Shown here one piece after another: positions 57,289 to 64,000 of a DNA stretch of 64,000 nt. Every line of letters begins with the position of its first letter. Position 1 is the stretch's first letter. The DNA comes from Bradyrhizobium sp. SSBR45G (GTDB lineage: Bacteria; Pseudomonadota; Alphaproteobacteria; Rhizobiales; Xanthobacteraceae), in NCBI RefSeq assembly GCF_030159255.1, contig NZ_BSCT01000004.1, positions 248,001 to 312,000 on the forward strand. Direction: 5' to 3'. The position numbers and the translations under genes are program-made. Under the pieces are notes generated by a model. The model had not been told where the DNA came from and searched no databases. It saw only the letters and a program-made list of their open reading frames with translations.

Positions 57289-58706
57289 GCGCCAAGACCC
57301 TTTTCGACAAGATCTGGGACCGCCATGTCATCAAGGATCTCGGTGATGGCTTCTCACTGATTTTCGTCGATCGTCACATGGTCAACGACATGGCCGGGCG
57401 AGGCTTCCTGACGCTGAACAAGCGCGGCTTGCCGGTCGCTCATCCCGAATTCACCTTTGCCGCAGCTGATCATACCGTCGCCACCTTGGAGGCGCGCAAA
57501 GCGTCCGCGAAGCCGGACGACAATCCCTACGCCGTCAATCTGCGGGACAACTCGCGGCAACATGGCTTCCGGTTGTTCGATCTCGACGATCCGGATTTCG
57601 GCATCATCCACGTCATCTCCGCCGAGCAGGCGCTTGCACTGCCCGGCACCACGATCGCATGCGGCGACAGCCACACCTGTACGCTTGGTGCGCTCGGCGC
57701 GATCGCCTGGGGCCTCGGCCAGTCGGACATCGTTCATATCCTTGCAACGCAGACGAGCGTGCAGCGCAAGCCGCTCAACATGCGGATCAACGTGACCGGC
57801 CGGCTTGCCCCGGACGTGTCCGCAAAGGATCTCATCCTCGCGCTGGCTGCCGAATTGGGCGTTGCCGGATGCGTGGGGCATGCCGTCGAATTTGCCGGTG
57901 ACGCGATCCGGCGGATGTCGATGGATGAGCGCTTCACCATCTGCAACATGGCGGTGGAAATGGGCGCGCGGTTCGGCCTCATCTCGCCCGACGATGTGAC
58001 GTTCGACTATCTGCGCGGGCGGCCGAGTGCGCCCGATGCTGACGCGTGGGATGCCGCTGTTGCAGACTGGCGGTCGCTGGCCACCGATGCGACGGCAGCA
58101 TTCGACGCCGAACGGACGCTGGATGCTTCACGCGTCGAGCCGCAGGTGAGCTGGGGCATCAATCCCGGGCAGACGATCGGGATATCGGCGACGATCCCAA
58201 GCCTCTCGGGGCAACTGACGGGAAGTGCGCTGGCCACCTATGAGACTGCTGTCGACTACTCCGGGCTGGTGCCCGGTGCTCCGATCGCTGGCACCCCGAT
58301 CGACATCGTCTTCATCGGCTCCTGCAACAATGCGCGCCTCAGCGACCTTCGCGTCGCCGCGCGCGTCGTCGAAGGGCGGCGTGTGGCCTCCGGCGTGCGC
58401 GCCTGGGTGTCACCAGGATCTGAGCGTGTTCGCCGCGAGGCGGAAGCCGAGGGACTTGATCAGATCTTCATGTCGGCCGGCTTCGGCTGGGGACACTCCG
58501 GCTGCTCGATGTGCGCCGGTGCTGGAGACCAGATGCGTGAGATCGGCGCGTCCGGACAGCGTATCGCTTCGACGACCAATCGCAATTTCGTGGGCCGCCA
58601 GGGGCCTGGGACCAGAACGCACCTTCTGAGTCCCGCCATGGCAGCCGCCGCGGCAATCGCCGGGCGCATCGTGGATGTCAGATCTCTGGAGGCCATCGGT
58701 GGCTGA
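57285..58706 (+). CDS. Aconitase-family dehydratase large subunit (LeuC-like)
   Basis: 473 residues, ATG 57285 overlapping the lyase stop. Full-length bacterial LeuC layout: KTLFDKIWDRHVI, GDSHTCTLGALGA, WGINPGQT and the three [4Fe-4S] cysteines in FIGSCNNARLSDLR and HSGCSMCAGAGDQM. The segment after the last cysteine (AGAGDQM in place of LAMNxD) differs from true isopropylmalate isomerase, as expected for a related dehydratase with another substrate. With the small subunit it should interconvert or dehydrate a hydroxy-diacid in the cytoplasm. A genuine leucine role is less likely in this catabolic setting. Confidence 0.9.
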   Translation: MSAKTLFDKIWDRHVIKDLGDGFSLIFVDRHMVNDMAGRGFLTLNKRGLPVAHPEFTFAAADHTVATLEARKASAKPDDNPYAVNLRDNSRQHGFRLFDLDDPDFGIIHVISAEQALALPGTTIACGDSHTCTLGALGAIAWGLGQSDIVHILATQTSVQRKPLNMRINVTGRLAPDVSAKDLILALAAELGVAGCVGHAVEFAGDAIRRMSMDERFTICNMAVEMGARFGLISPDDVTFDYLRGRPSAPDADAWDAAVADWRSLATDATAAFDAERTLDASRVEPQVSWGINPGQTIGISATIPSLSGQLTGSALATYETAVDYSGLVPGAPIAGTPIDIVFIGSCNNARLSDLRVAARVVEGRRVASGVRAWVSPGSERVRREAEAEGLDQIFMSAGFGWGHSGCSMCAGAGDQMREIGASGQRIASTTNRNFVGRQGPGTRTHLLSPAMAAAAAIAGRIVDVRSLEAIGG

Positions 58707-59346
58707 GCCCCTTACCGAGCTGAGAGGAACGGCCGTTCCGATCCTGCGCGACAATATCGACACCGATACGATTTCGCCGGGGTCGGCGCCGCCATGGCGG
58801 AAGTCGGCAACGTTCGGCGAACGGGGGTCGGCGACGCTCGCGGACGATCTGTTCGCGAATTGGCGCTATACCGGCGAGGGTCGGCTGATCGAGAGCTTTC
58901 CGCTGAACGAGCCCCGCTACCAGGGCGCGCGCTTCCTGATCACGGGCGCGAATTTCGGCTGCGGCAGCTCGAGAGAGAGCGCGGTCTGGATGCTGGCCGC
59001 GTGGGGCATCCGCTGCGTGATCGCGCCCAGCTTCGCCGAGATCTTCTCGGCGAACTGTTTTGCCAACGGCTTGCTGCCCGTCGTCCTCGCCAATGATCTC
59101 GTGTCTGAACTGGCCGACGAGGCGAGCAGCGCAGGCGGTGCGTTCGAGCTGGATCTGGCGCAACGGAGTTTGCGTCGTCCGAGCGGGCGGGACATCACCT
59201 TTCACATTCCGGAGTATCGTCGCCAGGGCTTGATGCGGGGATTGGACGACATCGCTCAGACGCTGAACGATCTGGCCGCCATCCAGAAGTTCGTTGCGAC
59301 GGGACGCCGACAGTTTCCCTGGATCTACCGTCGAGCAGCATGGTGA
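58699..59346 (+). CDS. Aconitase-family dehydratase small subunit (LeuD-like)
   Basis: 215 residues from GTG 58699, with TGGAGG six bases upstream and an 8-bp overlap with the large subunit gene. LeuD swivel-domain motifs: LRDNIDTDTISPG, FLITGANFGCGSSRESAVWM and FAEIFSANCFANGLLPV. It completes the active site of the LeuC-like subunit. The tight overlap supports one-to-one synthesis of the two subunits. Confidence 0.92.
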   Translation: MAEPLTELRGTAVPILRDNIDTDTISPGSAPPWRKSATFGERGSATLADDLFANWRYTGEGRLIESFPLNEPRYQGARFLITGANFGCGSSRESAVWMLAAWGIRCVIAPSFAEIFSANCFANGLLPVVLANDLVSELADEASSAGGAFELDLAQRSLRRPSGRDITFHIPEYRRQGLMRGLDDIAQTLNDLAAIQKFVATGRRQFPWIYRRAAW

Positions 59347-59407
59347 GCACAACTCGTTTGACGTTGCTTCCCATGGTGGGCTTGTTTTCAAAGTTAGCGG
59401 ACCCCCA

Positions 59408-60907
59408 ATGACGTCTCCAGCCCATCAGGTCGCAGACCGCGTCGTCATGCCCGGCCATCTCGGTCTCTACTATGGAGGCCGATGGCATGAGCCGATTCAG
59501 GGCAAATATGCCGAGACGCATGATCCTTCGACGGGAGCGGCCATCGCCAGCGTTGCCGAGGCCTCGGACGAGGATGCCATTGCGGCAATCGCCGCGGCGA
59601 GGAGCGGGTTCGAGCTCTGGCGTCAAGTTCATCCGTTGGAGCGGGCGAGAATTCTGCGCCGGATCGCGGCGATGCTGCGGGAGCACGCCGCCGAGATCGC
59701 GCTGCTCGATGCCTACAACGGGGGCAACCCCGTCCGCGATCTGATGGCCGACGCCAACATTGCCGCCGATCTGTTCGAGCTGCATGCGGGGCTGGTCACC
59801 GAGATGAAGGGCAATTCCATTCCGATGGGGCCTGGTGCGCTCAACTTCTCCATTCGTGAGCCCATCGGTGTCGTCGCGCGCATCACGGCATTCAACCATC
59901 CGTTCATGTTCGCAGCCGGCCGGGCCGCGGCGCCGCTGGCGGCCGGAAATGCTGTCATCATCAAGCCGCCCCAGCAGGCGCCGCTGTCGACGCTGCGACT
60001 GGCCGAGATGATCGGCGACATGTTCCCTCCAGGGACGTTCAACGTTCTGACCGGTGCCGACGTCGGAGCCGTGCTCTCGTCTCATCCCGGCATCGACATG
60101 GTGACGCTGATCGGAAGCGTGCCGACCGGGAGGAAGGTTTACCAATCGGCGGCGAGCACCATCAAGCCCGTCATTCTCGAGCTAGGCGGCAAGAACGCGC
60201 TCATCGCCTGCGCGGACGCCGATCCGGATGAGGTCGCGGAAGCGGCGGTCCAGGGTATGAACTACGCGTGGTGCGGTCAGTCCTGCGGATCGTTGAGCCG
60301 GCTGTTCCTGCACGACGCGATCCATGAGGCGGTCTTGACGCGGTTGAAGACGAAGATCGCGCACTACAAGCCTGGTCCTCCTGGAGACCCATCGACGACG
60401 ATGGGAGCGATCGTCAACAAGCGTCAATACGACAGCATCCTGGGCCATATCGATTCTGCCAGGGCGGAGGGCGCGCAGCTTATCTGTGGCGGCGGGCGTC
60501 CGACCGACCCGGCTCTGTCGCACGGGTGGTACATCGAGCCAACCGTCTTCACCGGCGTGACGCAGCGCATGCGGATCGCGCAAGAGGAGGTGTTCGGTCC
60601 GGTTCAGGCGGTGCTCAGGTGGAACGACGAAGCCGCAATGCTGCGCGACGTCAATTCCGTCGAGCTTGGCCTGACCTGCGCGGTGTTCTCCAATGATCTG
60701 AACACAGCTCATCGTATCGCTGCAGCCGTCGACGTCGGCTTTCTCTGGATCAACACGGTGAGCGCGCATTATGTCGGCGCTCCCTTCGGCGGCGTGAAGC
60801 AGTCGGGGATCGGCCGCGACGAGTGCCTGGGCGAGCTGCTGTCATTCACGCGGGAGAAGAACATTCACATCAAGCTCCGACCGCAGCCAAGGCTGCAGAG
60901 TGCTTGA
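59408..60907 (+). CDS. NAD(P)-dependent aldehyde dehydrogenase (2)
   Basis: 499 residues from ATG 59408, the first ATG that leaves a normal N-terminus (MTSPAHQVADRVVMPGHLGL). Motifs: FNHPFMFA, KPPQQAPLSTLRLAE, GSVPTGRKV, LELGGKNALI and Cys293 in CGQSCGSLSRLFLHD. It is paralogous to the enzyme at 53745-55226, with the same GLVTEMKG and GQSCGS features, so the two may act on related aldehydes or be inducible copies. It follows the LeuD-like gene after 61 bp and probably shares its transcript. Confidence 0.92.
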   Translation: MTSPAHQVADRVVMPGHLGLYYGGRWHEPIQGKYAETHDPSTGAAIASVAEASDEDAIAAIAAARSGFELWRQVHPLERARILRRIAAMLREHAAEIALLDAYNGGNPVRDLMADANIAADLFELHAGLVTEMKGNSIPMGPGALNFSIREPIGVVARITAFNHPFMFAAGRAAAPLAAGNAVIIKPPQQAPLSTLRLAEMIGDMFPPGTFNVLTGADVGAVLSSHPGIDMVTLIGSVPTGRKVYQSAASTIKPVILELGGKNALIACADADPDEVAEAAVQGMNYAWCGQSCGSLSRLFLHDAIHEAVLTRLKTKIAHYKPGPPGDPSTTMGAIVNKRQYDSILGHIDSARAEGAQLICGGGRPTDPALSHGWYIEPTVFTGVTQRMRIAQEEVFGPVQAVLRWNDEAAMLRDVNSVELGLTCAVFSNDLNTAHRIAAAVDVGFLWINTVSAHYVGAPFGGVKQSGIGRDECLGELLSFTREKNIHIKLRPQPRLQSA

Positions 60908-61060
60908 GGCCGGTTGTCGATGAGATGCTTCAAACGGCGTGTGGTACCGACGAAGCGGATCATAGCCGCGCGGCATTGAGGACGGCGCTGGCCGCCTGAA
61001 GAGACCAAACGCTCTCCCGGATCAGCGCAGTGGGAGACACATCATGAGTGGGAGTGCGCC

Positions 61061-62503
61061 TTGGACGTTCAGCTGCTGATAGACAATTGCGATCTCGCCG
61101 CCAGCAACGAGCGGCATGTCGTGCGGACAGACCCGGTGACCGGGGAGGTCGCTTCGAGATATGCGGCCGGCACGGTCGAGGATGCGCGACGCGCGGTTGA
61201 TGCGGCCGCCAGAGCGTTTCCTGCCTGGGCAGCGACACCACCGACCGGGCGCCGCGCTCTGCTGCTGCGCGCAGCAGACGCGATGCAGGCCAAGTCCGCG
61301 GCGTTTGCCGATCTGATGACGAAGGAGACGGGGGCGACTGCGCCCTGGGCTCATTTCAACGTTGCGCTCGCATCGAACATGCTTCTCGAAGCCGCTTCGA
61401 TGACGACCCAGATCTCGGGGGAGGTCATCCCGTCTGACAAGCCCGACACGCTTGCGCTGGCCGTTCGGAAACCCGCGGGCGTTTGCGTCGGCATTGCTCC
61501 GTGGAATGCGCCCGTCATTCTCGGCACGCGGGCGGTCGCCATGCCGCTCGCCTGCGGCAACACGGTGGTTCTGAAATCCTCGGAAATGTGCCCTGGGGTT
61601 CATCGGTTGATCGGAGACGTTTTTCGTGAAGCGGGCTTTCCGCCTGGCGTCGTCAACGTCCTCAGCAACGCCGCGGAGGATGCTGCAGAGATCGTCGAAG
61701 CGCTCATTGCCCACGCGGCGGTGAGGAGGATCAACTTCACCGGGTCGACCCGGGTCGGGCGGATCATCGCGGAATTGGCTGGCCGACACCTCAAGCCGGC
61801 CCTGCTCGAGCTTGGTGGCAAGGCGCCGTTGGTCGTCCTCGACGACGCCGACATCGACCAGGCCGTCGACGCCGCCGTGTTCGGCGCCTTCGCCAATCAG
61901 GGGCAGATCTGCATGTCCACGGAGCGGATCATCGTCGACGAGAGCATCGCCGACGAGTTCGTGCAGAAGCTCGCAGCACGCGCCAAGGCGTTGCCTTGGG
62001 GCGATCCGCGCGACCACGTCGTGCTGGGCTCGCTCGTGAGCGTTGCCGCTGCGGAGAAGGTCGAGACCCTGATCGAGGACGCCAAGGACAAGGGGGCTGT
62101 CGTCGTCTCCGGCGGCCATCGCAAGGGATCGCTGATGGACGCGACGATTGTCGACCGGGTGACGCCGGCGATGAGGATCTACAACGAGGAATCATTCGGG
62201 CCGGCCAAGAGCGTGATCCGCGTCAGAGGCGTCGACGAGGCGGTGCGAGTGGCAAACGACACCGAATACGGCCTGTCTGCTGCGGTGTTCAGCCGGGACA
62301 TCCAGCGTGCGCTCAACGTCGCTGGCCGTATCGAGAGTGGGATTTGCCACATCAATGGGCCGACGGTGCACGACGAGGCGCAGATGCCGTTCGGCGGGGT
62401 CAAGGGCTCCGGCTATGGCCGCTTCGGAGGCCGCGCCGCGGTCGCGGAGTTCACGGACCTGCGCTGGATAACGATCGAGGGATCTCAGCACTATCCATTC
62501 TGA
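61061..62503 (+). CDS. Aldehyde dehydrogenase (3), aromatic/vanillin type
   Basis: 480 residues. The likely start is TTG 61061, with GGGAG at good spacing; no in-frame ATG or GTG fits. Motifs: GIAPWNAPVILGTRAVAMPL (as in salicylaldehyde and vanillin dehydrogenases), LKSSEMCPGVH, NFTGSTRVGR, LLELGGKAPLV, Cys284 in NQGQICMSTERI, and EESFGPAKSV. It differs clearly from the two other dehydrogenases of this window. It sits between them and the TRAP transporter and may handle an aromatic or semialdehyde intermediate of the same pathway. Confidence 0.9.
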   Translation: MDVQLLIDNCDLAASNERHVVRTDPVTGEVASRYAAGTVEDARRAVDAAARAFPAWAATPPTGRRALLLRAADAMQAKSAAFADLMTKETGATAPWAHFNVALASNMLLEAASMTTQISGEVIPSDKPDTLALAVRKPAGVCVGIAPWNAPVILGTRAVAMPLACGNTVVLKSSEMCPGVHRLIGDVFREAGFPPGVVNVLSNAAEDAAEIVEALIAHAAVRRINFTGSTRVGRIIAELAGRHLKPALLELGGKAPLVVLDDADIDQAVDAAVFGAFANQGQICMSTERIIVDESIADEFVQKLAARAKALPWGDPRDHVVLGSLVSVAAAEKVETLIEDAKDKGAVVVSGGHRKGSLMDATIVDRVTPAMRIYNEESFGPAKSVIRVRGVDEAVRVANDTEYGLSAAVFSRDIQRALNVAGRIESGICHINGPTVHDEAQMPFGGVKGSGYGRFGGRAAVAEFTDLRWITIEGSQHYPF

Positions 62504-62671
62504 GTCGACGAGAACCGGCGCTCGGCCCCGGTGATCGGCTCACAGCAGGTCAGACTTCAGGAACACCGAGACGTGAGCGAACCGCAGCACTTTGGCGTCA
62601 CAACAAATGCTCCCGGAGAGGAGCGGCCGGCGAAGAGGTCTTCGCCAACAGGGCATGGAACGGAGGGCAGG

Positions 62672-63700
62672 ATGTTGCAGAGAAAATTAGCGCAGATGTG
62701 TGCGGGCGCACTGGCCGTGATCGCCGTGCATTCGTCCGCCTTGGCACAAGACAAGGTCGTCAATCTGAAGATATCGCTATGGGTGCCGCCGGCCCATCCC
62801 CTGGTGGCAGCCACCCAGGCGTGGGCGGACGACATCGACAAGGCATCCGGCGGCACCATCAAGTCGATCGTCTTTCCGTCGGAGCAACTCGGCAAGGCGT
62901 TCGACCACTATGACATGGCGCGGGACGGGATTGCCGATGTGACGTATGTCAGTCCGGGATATCAGCCCGGGCGTTTTCCGATCGCTGCGGCCGGCCAGTT
63001 GCCATTCACGTTCGGCGACGGGAAGAAGGGCACGCTGGCGTTCGACGAGTGGTATCGGAAGTATGCCCCGACGGAGATGAAGGATACCAAGGTCTGCTTC
63101 GGCTTCATCTATGATCCCGGCGCGCTCCACGGCAAGAAGAAGATTGTCCTTCCGACGGACCTCGCAGGCGTGAAGGTCCGCCCGGCGCAGAGTTCGATCG
63201 CGGAGATGGTCCGCCTCCTGGGCGGTACCAACGTCCAAGCCTCGGCACCTGAATCCCGCGACGCGATCGAAAGAGGTGTTGCCGACGAGATCACCTTCCC
63301 CTGGGGGTCGATGTTCCTGTTCGGGATCGAGAAGGTCGTGAAGTACCACATGGACGTTCCGCTCTATACCGCGGTCTTCACCTACAACGTCAATCTCAAG
63401 ACCTACAATTCGATGTCGGCCGCGCAGAAGAAGGTCTTCGACGATCATTGCACGCCCGAATGGGCCGCGAAGGTTGCTGATCCCTGGGCTGACTTCGAAG
63501 CCGCGGGCCGCGTCAAGATGAAGGCGCTTGCCGGACATGACGTCTACAAGCTGACCGACGACCAGCTTTCTCAGTGGAAAGCGGCCACCGAGAGCCTCCG
63601 GTCCAATTGGGCGGAGGCGGTCAAGGCCACCGGAGCAGATCCGGCGCAGATAGCAGCCGATCTGCAGGCGGCGATCAAGAAATACGACGCAGGCCTGTGA
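62672..63700 (+). CDS. TRAP transporter substrate-binding protein (DctP type)
   Basis: 342 residues from ATG 62672 with CGGAGGGCAGG upstream; the longer upstream frame is not used. A secretory signal (MLQRKLAQMCAGALAVIAVH, cleaved after SSALAQ) precedes a DctP fold: KISLWVPPAHPLVAATQAWA, VRPAQSSIAEMVRLLGG and PESRDAIERGVADEI. It binds an organic acid in the periplasm and hands it to the DctQ/DctM permease, whose first gene begins at 63774. With the dehydrogenases upstream, an aromatic or hydroxy acid ligand is plausible. Confidence 0.93.
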   Translation: MLQRKLAQMCAGALAVIAVHSSALAQDKVVNLKISLWVPPAHPLVAATQAWADDIDKASGGTIKSIVFPSEQLGKAFDHYDMARDGIADVTYVSPGYQPGRFPIAAAGQLPFTFGDGKKGTLAFDEWYRKYAPTEMKDTKVCFGFIYDPGALHGKKKIVLPTDLAGVKVRPAQSSIAEMVRLLGGTNVQASAPESRDAIERGVADEITFPWGSMFLFGIEKVVKYHMDVPLYTAVFTYNVNLKTYNSMSAAQKKVFDDHCTPEWAAKVADPWADFEAAGRVKMKALAGHDVYKLTDDQLSQWKAATESLRSNWAEAVKATGADPAQIAADLQAAIKKYDAGL

Positions 63701-63773
63701 GCCGCTGAGAGGCGGCTTGCGAGAAAGACGTGTTCTCGCAGGCCGTCCCCTGTCGCGTGTAGCTGGGTGCCCC

Positions 63774-64000
63774 ATGAACGATACACCTGAGACCTTGCGC
63801 GGTGAGGACCCCCGGTCCGCCGTGCGCCGTTCGAAGCTGATGGACGGCTTCATCGACTCGATCGAGTTGATCGCCGCCGCCTTTGTCGGAATCGTTGCGC
63901 TGAACACATTCACCGCGGTGGTGATGCGCAAGTTCTTCGCCGTCACCATCCCTGACTATTACGATTTCGGCCGCCTGCTGCTGGGCATCCTCATTTTCTG
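63774..64000 (+). CDS. TRAP transporter small permease (DctQ type), 3' end outside window
   Basis: Open from ATG 63774 to the window edge (75 codons). It begins MNDTPETLRGEDPRSAVRRS and then has the first membrane helix IELIAAAFVGIVALNTFTAV followed by VMRKFFAVTIPDYYDFGRLL, the typical DctQ R-x-F...D/E pattern. Its position directly after DctP supports the call. Confidence 0.85.
   Translation, partial: MNDTPETLRGEDPRSAVRRSKLMDGFIDSIELIAAAFVGIVALNTFTAVVMRKFFAVTIPDYYDFGRLLLGILIF

Overview
The window is high-GC alphaproteobacterial DNA, most likely Bradyrhizobium or a close relative. I base this on codon and GC style, dispersed repeats of a type I associate with that genus, the relic of a P4-type integrase, and the many Liv-type ABC/TRAP uptake and aldehyde dehydrogenase genes. 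The genus is an inference; no rRNA or housekeeping marker is present. The sequenced strain is a laboratory derivative: an engineered mini-Tn5 (I end, Omega Sm/Sp cassette with aadA, promoter-gfp S65T, O end) sits at 8458-11718 with a perfect 9-bp target duplication.

Left part (1-7 kb): an AhpD-like gene diverges from a LysR regulator. Then come two unrelated hypothetical genes that both end in HEPN-like Rx4H motifs, a complete IS1182-type insertion sequence, and a structured dispersed repeat.

Centre (6.8-44.7 kb): a large hybrid NRPS/PKS locus. A divergent MbtH gene and a membrane-anchored penicillin-acylase-family gene (split by the mini-Tn5) precede a tightly packed + strand operon: FAAL-ACP; NRPS C-A(Gly, with an inserted luciferase-like monooxygenase)-PCP-Cy-A(Cys)-PCP-Ox; PKS KS-AT-KR-ACP; NRPS C-A(Asp?)-PCP-C-A(beta-Ala?)-PCP; NRPS with a TubC-type docking domain, C-A(Gly)-PCP-C-A(Ser)-PCP-TE; a PvdE-type exporter; and a type II thioesterase. 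Read by eye, the line makes fatty acyl-(hydroxy)Gly-thiazole-CH(OH)CH2CO-Asp-betaAla-Gly-Ser. The lipid-loading enzyme, PvdE-like exporter and PvdQ-like acylase together suggest an acylated precursor that is exported and then deacylated in the periplasm, as in pyoverdine maturation, but on a different scaffold. Related direct repeats at 1.45 and 44.8 kb, the second beside an integrase relic, suggest that the whole locus is a genomic island.

Right part (45.9-64 kb): an MBL-fold hydrolase/LysR divergent pair, then a catabolic region. A GntR regulator diverges from a Liv-type ABC importer operon ending in an aldehyde dehydrogenase. An alpha/beta hydrolase diverges from an operon of an isocitrate-lyase/PEP-mutase-family lyase, LeuC- and LeuD-like dehydratase subunits and a second aldehyde dehydrogenase, followed by a third aldehyde dehydrogenase and the start of a TRAP transporter. 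The two operon promoters share a GTA...TAATAC element over the -10 region, which suggests common control. The lyase plus LeuCD-like combination resembles the 2,3-dimethylmalate branch of nicotinate breakdown.
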